Source: Streptomyces sp. TLI_146 (lineage in GTDB: Bacteria > Actinomycetota > Actinomycetes > Streptomycetales > Streptomycetaceae). From it: a stretch of DNA of 64,000 bases. The stretch is from assembly GCF_002846415.1 (NCBI RefSeq), contig NZ_PJMX01000001.1, forward strand, positions 124,001-188,000, in the 5' to 3' direction. A program made the position numbers and the translations under genes. Every line of letters begins with the position of its first letter. The first letter of the stretch is position 1. Positions 41,838 to 49,207 of the stretch are shown here, in pieces. The notes beneath the pieces are model-generated. The model saw only the letters and a program-made list of their open reading frames with translations. It did no database searches and was not told where the DNA came from.

Positions 41838-41881
41838 GGGCGCTCCTTCCCCGGGCTCACAGGCCCGGAGAAGGGGCGCCC
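41838..41881 (+). terminator. hairpin between precursor and tfuA (attenuator)
   Basis: 19-base arms 41838-41856 and 41863-41881 pair with two mismatches around a TCACAG loop. No U-tract. A partial terminator here would keep precursor mRNA more abundant than the enzyme genes. Confidence 0.65.
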
Positions 41882-41907
41882 CTCGCGCTTGAGTCTGGAG
41901 GCCGGTA

Positions 41908-43161
41908 GTGATTCACGTGTTCGTCGGGCCGACGCTGGCCAGGTCCGAGCCGCAGCTTGCCGCGCCGGGTGTGCGGGTGTGGCCGCCGGCACGGCACGGC
42001 GACCTGTTCGACACCGCGATCCGCGACGGTGACACGGTGGTCCTCATCGACGGCCTGTATCACCAGGTTCCGGCGCTGCGCCACAAGGAGATCCTGGCCG
42101 CGATGGGCCGGGGAGTCCGGGTGGTCGGGGCGGCGAGCATCGGCGCGCTGCGGGCGGCCGAACTGTCGCGGTACGGGATGCTTGGCGTCGGCCACATCTA
42201 CACCGCCTACGTGCGCGGGCAAATCGACGGCGACGACGAGGTGGCGGTCGGACAGGCGCCGGACGAGGAGTTCAACGCGCTGACCTGGCCGCTGGTAAAT
42301 CTCCGGCACGTGCTGGACCTGGCCGTCTCGACCGCCGTGCTCGACGACGATCGGGCCGCCGGGCTCCTTCAGGCGCTGCGCGCGGTCTACTATCCGCAGC
42401 GCACCTGGTCCGCCGTACGGGCTGTGTGCCGCCGCCAGGGCGAGACGGCGTTCGCCGGCTGGCTGGCCAACAAACGTGAGCAGGACCGGCACTTCGGTGA
42501 CCTCAAGCGCGCCGACGCGCTCGCCGCCATACGGATCGCGCTCGCCAGCACCACGGAGGCGACTGACAAGGCTGGTGTCGCGCCGGGGTGGGAGACGGCC
42601 TACTTCCGCCACTGGTCCAACGCCGCCGTGCGGGAGCGGGTGGACGGCCTGGAGCTGTCCACCGAGGACCGCCTTGTCTACCAGCAGGCGTTCGACCCCG
42701 CGTTCCCCGAGCGGTGGACGGCCTACCTCGAACACCTATCCCTCCACCCCGCCGACGGCGGGCCCGGGCTGCCGCTCGCCGAGCGCCTGGCCCGGGCCTG
42801 CGGCGGGGGCCTGAGCGCCGACCGTGTGTTCCACGGGGCGGTCGACCTGCGCGACGAGCAAAGCGTGAAGCTGCTGCTGGCCGGCGAGACCGCAGAGGAC
42901 CGGCGGGCGGTCGCCCGGTACGCCGACGCCCTCGCCTGGACCCGCCGCAGCCGCCCAGGGTTCTCCACGGCGGCAGTCCGCGACGAGGTGGCCCGCGACC
43001 TCCTGCTCGGGGTGTGGCGGTGCAACGAGGGGGAGTTCGACTCGGAGGCGTCCGCGCGGGGACTGGGCCAGGCGGCGAGCGCAGTGGAGGCAGCCAAGCG
43101 GTTCGTGCCCGGGTTTCTGGACGAGACGAAGAGGACGGAGACGGCCCGTGGCGGTTGTTGA
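41908..43161 (+). CDS. TfuA-like protein
   Basis: A 417-aa protein starting at GTG with CTGGAG upstream. The N-terminal 150 residues are the TfuA core: HVFVGPTLARSE, VVLIDGLYHQVPALRHKEIL and GVRVVGAASIGALRAAELSR (the G-A-S-S/I-x-G-A-L-R-A-A-E signature), then YGMLGVGHIYTAYVRGQIDG and DDEVAV. The C-terminal 250 residues are helical and variable. TfuA proteins assist YcaO enzymes in making thioamides (thioviridamide, McrA glycine) and may deliver the sulfur. It overlaps the ycaO gene by 14 bases. Confidence 0.92.
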   Translation: MIHVFVGPTLARSEPQLAAPGVRVWPPARHGDLFDTAIRDGDTVVLIDGLYHQVPALRHKEILAAMGRGVRVVGAASIGALRAAELSRYGMLGVGHIYTAYVRGQIDGDDEVAVGQAPDEEFNALTWPLVNLRHVLDLAVSTAVLDDDRAAGLLQALRAVYYPQRTWSAVRAVCRRQGETAFAGWLANKREQDRHFGDLKRADALAAIRIALASTTEATDKAGVAPGWETAYFRHWSNAAVRERVDGLELSTEDRLVYQQAFDPAFPERWTAYLEHLSLHPADGGPGLPLAERLARACGGGLSADRVFHGAVDLRDEQSVKLLLAGETAEDRRAVARYADALAWTRRSRPGFSTAAVRDEVARDLLLGVWRCNEGEFDSEASARGLGQAASAVEAAKRFVPGFLDETKRTETARGGC

Positions 43162-44296
43162 CGATCTGGTGGCGCTGCCGGGCACCGTACGGGCCCAGAC
43201 GCCTGAGGAGACATGGAAGGCGGTGGCCGGCCGCCTTGAGGAGTTCGGCATCACCCGGGTCGCGGACCTGACCGGCCTGGACGTGATCAGGCTGCCGGTG
43301 TGGACGGCGATCCGTCCCGCCTCGAAGACCTTGTCCACGGCGCAGGGCAAAGGCGGCACACCGCTGTTGGCGAAGCTTTCGGCGGTGATGGAGGCGATCG
43401 AGCTGTGGCACGTCGAGCAGCCTCTGCCCGTCGCCGCGGTGGGCCCGGCCGCCGAGGTCGCCCCCCACTGCCCCGTGACCGCGCTGCCGACGACCGCCCC
43501 CTACCCCGAGGACGCCCTTGCCCGGGTGGTGTGCGAGTGGACCCCCGGCACCGGCCTGGCGACCGGGGCGAAGACGCTGCTGCCGGTCGACCTGGTCCGC
43601 CGCCGCGGCCAACGCCCCGCCTGGACCCCGGACGTGTGGCGGGCGACCAGCACCGGACTGGCGTGCGGCAACACCCGCGACGAGGCACTGCTGCACGCCC
43701 TGTTCGAGGTGGTCGAGCGTGACGTGCTGCACCGGGACGCGCAGGCGGGCGGACGGCGGCGCACGCTGATCGACCCCCGCACGGTCGATGACCCACTCGG
43801 CCGGGAGATGATCGCCCGCCTCGCGGCCGCGGGCATGGCGCTGGAGATCGCCCTGGTGGACGGCCCATACGGCTTGCCCGTGTGTGTCGCGTATCTGTGG
43901 TCGGAGGACTACCCGGTCGTCTTCGCCGGCGGTGGCTGCCACAGCCACCCGGACATCGCGCTCACGCGGGCGGTGACCGAGGCCGCGCAGTCCCGGCTCG
44001 CCGCCATCGCCGGAACCCGTGACGACCTGCCCACCGATCCCGGCAGCTTCGAGGCCCCGCCCTTCCGGAGCGCGCTCAACGGCGCGCTCGCCAGCTGGGC
44101 GGAGGTGACCGGCCGCTACGCCCCAGCCGGTGCCGGCTTCGCCGAGCAGGCCCGGGACGTCGCCGCACGTGTAGGGCCCGTCACCGGGCACGAGCCGATT
44201 GCCCTGGACCTGTCCGCCCCCGATTGCCCCGTCCACGCCGTGCAGGTCGTCTGCCCCGGCACCCGCTCCCGGATCAGAAGGTCAATGCCCCGATGA
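43148..44296 (+). CDS. YcaO cyclodehydratase-family protein
   Basis: A 382-aa YcaO-domain protein, GTG start. The ATP/Mg site is STAQGKGG (63-70), the first Glu pair MEAIELWH (81-88), and STGLACGNTRDEALLHALFE (168-187) with VVERD (188-192) is the diagnostic YcaO motif. No proline-rich C-terminus as in azoline-forming YcaO and no fused E1-like or RRE domain. TfuA next door indicates thioamide formation rather than azoline synthesis. It activates a backbone amide with ATP by phosphorylation. Precursor recognition must come from another protein or from the peptide itself. Confidence 0.93.
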   Translation: MAVVDDLVALPGTVRAQTPEETWKAVAGRLEEFGITRVADLTGLDVIRLPVWTAIRPASKTLSTAQGKGGTPLLAKLSAVMEAIELWHVEQPLPVAAVGPAAEVAPHCPVTALPTTAPYPEDALARVVCEWTPGTGLATGAKTLLPVDLVRRRGQRPAWTPDVWRATSTGLACGNTRDEALLHALFEVVERDVLHRDAQAGGRRRTLIDPRTVDDPLGREMIARLAAAGMALEIALVDGPYGLPVCVAYLWSEDYPVVFAGGGCHSHPDIALTRAVTEAAQSRLAAIAGTRDDLPTDPGSFEAPPFRSALNGALASWAEVTGRYAPAGAGFAEQARDVAARVGPVTGHEPIALDLSAPDCPVHAVQVVCPGTRSRIRRSMPR

Positions 44297-45183
44297 ACCC
44301 CACATCCACCACGCCCCCGACTCCGGCGCCGCCCGCGCACGGGCGCTCGTCCCAGTACGACGCCTTCCACGCCGCACGTGCCCGCACCAACCTGGTCGCC
44401 AGCCTGTACGCCCAGGCGATGGGCGAGGACTACCCGGCCGAGGTCGCCGCCTCCAGCTCCTGCGACTGGCCCCTGCTCGGGCTGCTGACCGCACGGCTGC
44501 GACTGCGTCCCGGCCAGCTCCTCGTGGACGCCGGATGCGGCGCCGGTGGCATCGGCCTGTGGCTGGCCCGCGCCCTCGCCGCCCGCCTGGCCGGGTTCGA
44601 CCTCTCACCCGTAGCCACCGCCCAGGCCACCGCCCGCCGCGCCCACTTCCTCGGCCCCAGCGCCGACCGCGCCGTCTTCCAGGTCGGGGAGCTGGAGAAC
44701 ACCGGCCTGCCTAACGGAGCCGCCCACGGCATCGTGTGCGTGGACGCCCTGGGCGGTGCGGCCGACCGAGGAGCGGCGCTGCGCGAGCTCGGCCGCGTCC
44801 TGCCCCCCGGCGGCAGGCTGGTCGTCACCCGCGCACTGCGCCGTGGCGCGGAACCGGGGTGGCATGAGCAGGTCGAAGCCGCCGGCCTGACGCAGGAGCA
44901 CCTGGACGAGCGGCCCGGCGAGCCCGCGATGTGGGAGCGGCTCTACCACCTGTGGATCGCCCGCGCCGCCCAGCTGCGGCGCGAGCTGGGCGAGGCACCG
45001 GCAGAGAATATGCTCAGCGAGGCACACCGGATGCTCCCCAAGCTCCGCGGCAGGCGAGCCGTCCTGCTGACCCTGCGGCGCCCCCCGGACGCCCCTGCCG
45101 GAGCGGGTCCGGCCGGTAGGATGGCCGCGCCCGGCCGCCATCCCGGCGACAGGCCCGCGTCCGGCAAGGAGACCCCGCAGTGA
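44293..45183 (+). CDS. SAM-dependent methyltransferase
   Basis: A 296-aa class I methyltransferase. After a Pro/Thr-rich start, HAARARTNLVASLYAQAMGE leads to QLLVDAGCGAGGIGLWLARA (motif I, about 75-95), LAGFDLSPVATAQATARRAH (motif II) and GIVCVDALGGAADRGAALRE (motif III), a UbiE-like layout. Its last 30 residues (PGRHPGDRPASGKETPQ) are low-complexity. It overlaps ycaO and the following dehydrogenase by 4 bases each, so it belongs to the cassette and probably methylates the peptide or a cofactor. Confidence 0.85.
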   Translation: MNPTSTTPPTPAPPAHGRSSQYDAFHAARARTNLVASLYAQAMGEDYPAEVAASSSCDWPLLGLLTARLRLRPGQLLVDAGCGAGGIGLWLARALAARLAGFDLSPVATAQATARRAHFLGPSADRAVFQVGELENTGLPNGAAHGIVCVDALGGAADRGAALRELGRVLPPGGRLVVTRALRRGAEPGWHEQVEAAGLTQEHLDERPGEPAMWERLYHLWIARAAQLRRELGEAPAENMLSEAHRMLPKLRGRRAVLLTLRRPPDAPAGAGPAGRMAAPGRHPGDRPASGKETPQ

Positions 45184-46190
45184 ACCAGCACCACGCCCGT
45201 ACGGCGGTGTTCTCGGCTGGTTCCTGGGGTACCGCCATGGGCAAGATCATGGCCGACGCGGGCACCAGCGTGATCATGCACGCGCGCCGGGGCGAGATCG
45301 CGGACGCGATCAACACCCAGCACGCTAACCCCGGGTACTTCCCGGACGTCGAGCTGCCCCACAGTGTGACGGCCACCACCGATCCGGCTGCCGCGCTGGA
45401 CGGCGCGGACTTCCTCGTGCTGTCCATCCCCGCGCAGTCCCTGCGCGCGAGCCTCGCCTCCTGGGCCTCGCACATCGGTCCGGACACTGTGATCGTGTCG
45501 CTGATGAAGGGCATCGAGATCGGCTCCGGCCTGCGGGCGAGCCAGGTCATCACCGAGGTGACCGGCCTGCCCGCCGAGCGGGTCGCCGTGCTGTCCGGCC
45601 CGAACCTGGCCCGCGAGATCATGGACGGCCAGCCCGCTGCCGCCACCGTCGCCTGCCCCGACGAGGCCGCCGCCCACCGCGTCCAGCGCGCGTGCCACAC
45701 CTCTTACTTCCGGCCCTACACGTCCACCGACGTGACCGGCTGCGAGCTCGGCGGCGCGGTGAAGAACGTCATCGCCCTCGCGGTCGGCATCGCCTCCGGC
45801 ATGGGCATGGGACACAACTCCCAGGCCATGCTCATCACTCGGGGACTTGCGGAGACCACCCGGCTGGCCACCGCGATGGGCGCCCACCCGGCCACCCTCG
45901 CCGGACTCGCCGGCCTGGGCGACCTGGTCGCCACCTGCTCCTCCCCGCTCTCCCGCAACCGCACCTTCGGCACCCACCTCGGCAACGGCCTGACCGTGGC
46001 CGAAGCGACCGCCGCGACCCGCCAGACGACCGAGGGCGTCAAGAGCGCCGAGGCGATCCTCGCTCTGGCCGGCGATCACGACGTGGAGATGCCGATCACG
46101 GAAGTCGTCTTCGACCTGCTGCACGAGAAAGTCACGCTCGACCAGGCCGCGGCCGCGCTGATGCAGCGGCCCCCCAAGCCCGAGCGCTGA
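45180..46190 (+). CDS. glycerol-3-phosphate dehydrogenase-like (GpsA family)
   Basis: A 336-aa NAD(P)-dependent dehydrogenase. The Rossmann loop is FSAGSWGTAM (11-20), with Ser in place of the first Gly; LMKGIE with Lys110, LSGPNLAREI (138-147) and the active-site GGAVKNVIALAVG (Lys195) are all as in GpsA. Length is that of the family. Housekeeping gpsA is normally elsewhere (near ddl/thiL), so this is a second copy dedicated to the cassette; it may reduce a peptide- or phosphate-bearing intermediate, or make glycerol 3-phosphate for a modification. No known RiPP role; inference. Confidence 0.9.
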   Translation: MNQHHARTAVFSAGSWGTAMGKIMADAGTSVIMHARRGEIADAINTQHANPGYFPDVELPHSVTATTDPAAALDGADFLVLSIPAQSLRASLASWASHIGPDTVIVSLMKGIEIGSGLRASQVITEVTGLPAERVAVLSGPNLAREIMDGQPAAATVACPDEAAAHRVQRACHTSYFRPYTSTDVTGCELGGAVKNVIALAVGIASGMGMGHNSQAMLITRGLAETTRLATAMGAHPATLAGLAGLGDLVATCSSPLSRNRTFGTHLGNGLTVAEATAATRQTTEGVKSAEAILALAGDHDVEMPITEVVFDLLHEKVTLDQAAAALMQRPPKPER

Positions 46191-46262
46191 CCCCGCGGGC
46201 GCCCCGGCCACGGGGCCCGCCGCCCGTCACCTGCACCCTCCCGACACGGAGGTCCCTCACCC

Positions 46263-46616
46263 ATGCGCGAATCCGTGCTGCCCGCCGCCCAGATCGCCGC
46301 CACCCTCGCCCTCCTCGCGTGGATGATCACCGGCTTCACACCCCTGCCCGGCCGCTGGCTGCGCTGGAAGATGTTCTGCCGGGCCACCTACACCATCGTC
46401 CAGCTCACCGGCACGAAGGACGGCCGCACCGAGCAGGTCAACGTCTACAGCCACCTCTCGCCCGGCTCCTTCATCCTCGGACCGCGCGAGCTCCAGGCGA
46501 TCCTTGACCACCTCACCAGCAGCGGCCGGTACGAACGGATCGACGGCACCGGCCGCATCCTGTCCGCCCGCGGCGAGCAGGACGTGAAGGTGGTGGCCAG
46601 CCGTGTGGTTCTTTGA
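46263..46616 (+). CDS. membrane-anchored small protein
   Basis: A 117-aa protein. AAQIAATLALLAWMITGFTP (about 8-27) is one transmembrane helix; the rest (RWKMFCRATYTIVQLTGTKD, VNVYSHLSPGSFILGPRELQ, AILDHLTSSGRYERIDG) is a soluble globular part. It precedes and overlaps by 14 bases the HTTM-like gene. Such pairs of a small anchored protein and an HTTM/DoxX-like protein recur in actinomycete gene clusters; function unknown. Confidence 0.7.
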   Translation: MRESVLPAAQIAATLALLAWMITGFTPLPGRWLRWKMFCRATYTIVQLTGTKDGRTEQVNVYSHLSPGSFILGPRELQAILDHLTSSGRYERIDGTGRILSARGEQDVKVVASRVVL

Positions 46617-47460
46617 CGCGCTCGCCTCCGGCTTCACCCGCCCCACCAACCCTGGCAGGCTCCAGCTGTTCCGGATCATCTTCGGCACCGTGCTCACCGC
46701 CCGGTGCGCCCTGGCCTTCGGACAGGGCGGCTGGGACCGCCTCGCCGCCGGCTCGCTCAGCCTCCACCTGACCGAACAGCGCTTCGGGCCCGCCCGGGCC
46801 CGGCTCCTCGCCAGCGTGTACCGGCCCGCACTGCTCATCCGTACGACCGCCGCACTCGCCCTGACGCTCGGCATCGCCCCCCGCCTCGCGCTGCTGGTGG
46901 TCCTGGCCGGCGCCGCCATGGAACTGCTCTACCTCAAGAGCCCCAACGCCGTGCGGTACACCCTGCTGACCGGCGCCTGCCTCCTCGTCGCCGGGAACCT
47001 CGGCCACGGGCTGAGCATCGAGCACGCCCCGAGCGCGGCAAACACGTGGGCCCTGTGCCTCCTCGTGCTGATCACCACGGACATCTACTGGAACAGCGCC
47101 TGGCAGAAGCTTCGCAGCGACCAGTTCCGCACCGGCCTCTACCTGGCCCAGTGGGTCCACACCTACACCCAGGTCAGGGAGCACCTCCCGCACCGCCACG
47201 GCCAGTACGCCGTCCCCGCCTTCATCCGCCGCCACCTGGGCAGCCTCACCGACCGCGACATCCGCATCTGGCGCCTGCTCGCGGTCACGGTCATCGCGGT
47301 GGAGTTCGCGCTGCCGCCCGCGTTGCTCATCCCGCAGACGATGCCGTACGCCGTCGCCGCAGGTATCGCGATGCACGCCGCGTTCAGCTGCCTTAAGCCC
47401 CGGCAGTTGATCACCTTCTCCGGCCTGACGACCGGCACCTACGTCGCCTTCGCCGTCTGA
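46603..47460 (+). CDS. HTTM/DoxX-like membrane protein
   Basis: A 285-aa polytopic membrane protein, GTG start. FFDALASGFTRPTNPGRLQL, LFRIIFGTVLTARCALAFGQ, a TAALALTLGIAPRLALLVVL helix, LYLKSPNAVRYTLLTGACLL, and TTDIYWNSAWQKLRSDQFRT resemble the HTTM (gamma-carboxylase-derived) and DoxX groups, in which the first loop-helix R-L-x-x-x-R-I-x-x-G is conserved. The carboxylase catalytic motif is not seen. It ends the co-directional gene run and may be a transporter, immunity factor or oxidoreductase membrane part. Confidence 0.75.
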   Translation: MWFFDALASGFTRPTNPGRLQLFRIIFGTVLTARCALAFGQGGWDRLAAGSLSLHLTEQRFGPARARLLASVYRPALLIRTTAALALTLGIAPRLALLVVLAGAAMELLYLKSPNAVRYTLLTGACLLVAGNLGHGLSIEHAPSAANTWALCLLVLITTDIYWNSAWQKLRSDQFRTGLYLAQWVHTYTQVREHLPHRHGQYAVPAFIRRHLGSLTDRDIRIWRLLAVTVIAVEFALPPALLIPQTMPYAVAAGIAMHAAFSCLKPRQLITFSGLTTGTYVAFAV

Positions 47461-47497
47461 CCGTCCCCTCCGGCCCGGCCGCGCGGCCAGCGCGTGA

Positions 47498-47521
47498 CCG
47501 CTCTACTGGCTGGAAGAGCGG
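47498..47521 (+). terminator. hairpin after the RiPP operon
   Basis: CCGCTCT-ACTGGCTGGA-AGAGCGG, 7-bp perfect stem 38 bases after the last stop. No U-tract. With the 45-bp palindrome further down it closes the operon. Confidence 0.5.
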
Positions 47522-47561
47522 CGGTCCCCCACACCCGTTGACCGGTTGCCGAGCTGTAGCG

Positions 47562-47880
47562 TCACGCCGCGAGTGCGTGGTCCCGCTGGGACCACGCACT
47601 CGCGGCGTCGTACGGTATGCCGGTCTTGAGGCAGCCGTGCAGGATACCGACGGGGCGGTTGGCGAGTTGGCGCAGGGCGGCAGTGAATAGGATGCCGCAG
47701 GCCCGTTGCTTCTCGCAGTAGGCCCTGGCACCGGCGGAGATCCGAAGCGCGGAGAAGGCCGGGGCGATCAGGGCGTCGATGAGCCGTCGTTTCGGACGTG
47801 CCGGGCGGTCACGCCTTCTTTCTACCGGAGGCGCGGGTGATCGGGCTGGTGCCGGCGTAGTTCTTGCGGGCCGCCCAACC
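47562..47880 (-). pseudogene. IS110-family transposase, C-terminal remnant
   Basis: On the minus strand ARKNYAGTSPITRASGRKKA is followed, after a frameshift near 47800, by RLIDALIAPAFSALRISAGA, RAYCEKQRACGILFTAALRQ, LANRPVGILHGCLKTGIPYD and AASAWSQRDHALAA, TGA. This is the C-terminal transposase_20 part of IS110/IS1111-type enzymes (Y-A-G-T-S-P-I-T-x-x-S-G...). The N-terminal DEDD nuclease half is absent. The last codons and stop lie inside the 45-bp palindrome. Confidence 0.82.
47564..47608. repeat. 45-bp perfect palindrome (21 bp arms, 3 bp loop)
   Basis: Arms 47564-47584 and 47588-47608 are perfectly complementary around GCT. The right end of the IS110 remnant, including its stop codon, lies within it. 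IS110-family elements are known to insert at palindromes, and such hairpins can also act as terminators. Confidence 0.85.
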
Positions 47881-48221
47881 CCGTACGGCGGCCGCCGACT
47901 CCGAGCATTCCCCCCGAGCGCCTTCACCTGGATGCGTTGCCCCTGCGATGCCTGCCGTACCAGGATGCTGGTCTGTGGCAGAAAGCACCGACGTGCACTG
48001 CCCTGGCTGCGGAGGTGAGAACGAGGAACGCTTGTGGCCGGGTGTTGAGAGCATCAGCGCCTCGGTGGTCTGGAGTGTGGGCGAGTTCTGAGAACGCCTC
48101 TTCAGGGTGCCGGGGCAGGCCCGCGGTCCACGTGGTCCGTGAGGTGAAATGGGTGCGCTTGGCGTCGCGGGACCACGGCAGAACTGGAGTGCGTTGGGGA
48201 CGATACTCAAGGGCATGAGCC
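47881..48221. other. no supported gene
   Basis: Both strands have open frames that are shadows or out-of-frame IS110 debris. No other signal seen. Confidence 0.35.
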
Positions 48222-48347
48222 GTGCTCGACGGCAGGAGCATCGCGGACGTGCTGGCCGGTAACGCGGACGCCGTCGTCCAGGCAGCCGGGCGCAACCTGG
48301 TGACCGCGATCGACAGCCACGTCTGCGATTCCTGCCGTCCGGCCTAA
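48222..48347 (+). CDS. 41-aa fragment or small protein
   Basis: A GTG-initiated ORF VLDGRSIADVLAGNADAVVQ, then AAGRNLVTAIDSHVCDSCRP. A helical segment followed by a C-x-x-C end. No ribosome binding site. It may be the tail of a deleted gene. Confidence 0.3.
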   Translation: MLDGRSIADVLAGNADAVVQAAGRNLVTAIDSHVCDSCRPA

Positions 48348-48447
48348 CGGCAGGACCGCCCTTCCTGCCCCGGGGCCACGACGCGGCTGAGAAGCGTCCG
48401 GGGCACCGGCCGCATGGTGGCTCTGCAGATCAACGCCGATTCCGAGA

Positions 48448-48501
48448 ATTTCCCGAAAGCTACCTAATAGAGCGAATAGCCTGAAATGTTAGTCGGGAAA
48501 T
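48448..48501. promoter_or_regulatory. inverted repeat in AT-rich leader of tad-side operon
   Basis: ATTTCCCGA (48448-48456) and TCGGGAAAT (48493-48501) are perfect inverse arms, 36 bases apart, in an unusually AT-rich stretch for this genome (TACCTAATAGAG). Upstream of the lipoprotein and tad operon; possible operator and promoter. Confidence 0.5.
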
Positions 48502-48610
48502 GGGCTTGTATCTGCGTAGCCTGGCGGTGGCGCAAGCCCGTCACCGGGCCGCAGCTCTGAGCCGCCGCATGCCAAAAGCCAAACCGGACCGCGTTCTACG
48601 GGGAGTCCAC

Positions 48611-49207
48611 GTGACAGCTCCACAACACTCCTTATCCGCACACGCCGTCGCTGCTCGCACCCGAAGACAAGCCGCAGCAGTGGTCCTTGCCGGGAGCCTG
48701 CTGGTATTGGGCGGATGCACCGCCAGCAACTCCCCCGCATCGTCCAAGCCCAGCCATGCCCCCACGGCCCTTTCTCAGTCCCCCCGTTCCCCTACCGACG
48801 TCCGGGATGGCGCCGTCATCGCGGCATACACCAGTTCCTGGGACGCGCAGACCGAGGCCTACAGCAAGGCTTCCTCCGCGGGCACCAGCCTTCAGAAGAA
48901 CACCACCTTCAAGGCGCTGGCCGACGTCGAGCGCGACCTGGCGGCCATGCGCAAGGCCGGGCAGGTGACCACCGGCAGGCCGGTGATCCGTCCGAGGGTC
49001 GTCACCGTGACCCACGGCAGTGTCCCCACGGCGACGGTCGTCGACTGTGTCGACACGACGAACTGGACGCTGGTCGACAAGGCCTCGAAGCGAAAGGTAC
49101 CGCTGCCCACGACGCGGCTCATCACATACGTCAGCACGGCAACGCTGGAACAGTGGGGGACAATGTGGATGGTCACCAAGCTGACCGCTCAAGAGCAGGC
49201 CTGCTAG
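48611..49207 (+). CDS. lipoprotein
   Basis: A 198-aa protein starting at GTG (VTAPQHSLSAHAVAARTRRQ) with GGGGAG upstream. AAAVVLAGSLLVLGGC carries the lipobox LGGC near residue 36. The mature part has a Ser/Pro-rich linker, then DGAVIAAYTSSWDAQTEAYS, FKALADVERDLAAMRKAGQV and ATVVDCVDTTNWTLVDKASK, an NTF2-like layout. It is the first gene before the tad operon, and its last bases overlap the next gene, so it may work with the pilus machinery. Confidence 0.75.
   Translation: MTAPQHSLSAHAVAARTRRQAAAVVLAGSLLVLGGCTASNSPASSKPSHAPTALSQSPRSPTDVRDGAVIAAYTSSWDAQTEAYSKASSAGTSLQKNTTFKALADVERDLAAMRKAGQVTTGRPVIRPRVVTVTHGSVPTATVVDCVDTTNWTLVDKASKRKVPLPTTRLITYVSTATLEQWGTMWMVTKLTAQEQAC

Noticed and set aside
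42503..44236. A 577-codon minus-strand open frame
   Set aside because: Antisense to tfuA and ycaO, whose family motifs are unmistakable.
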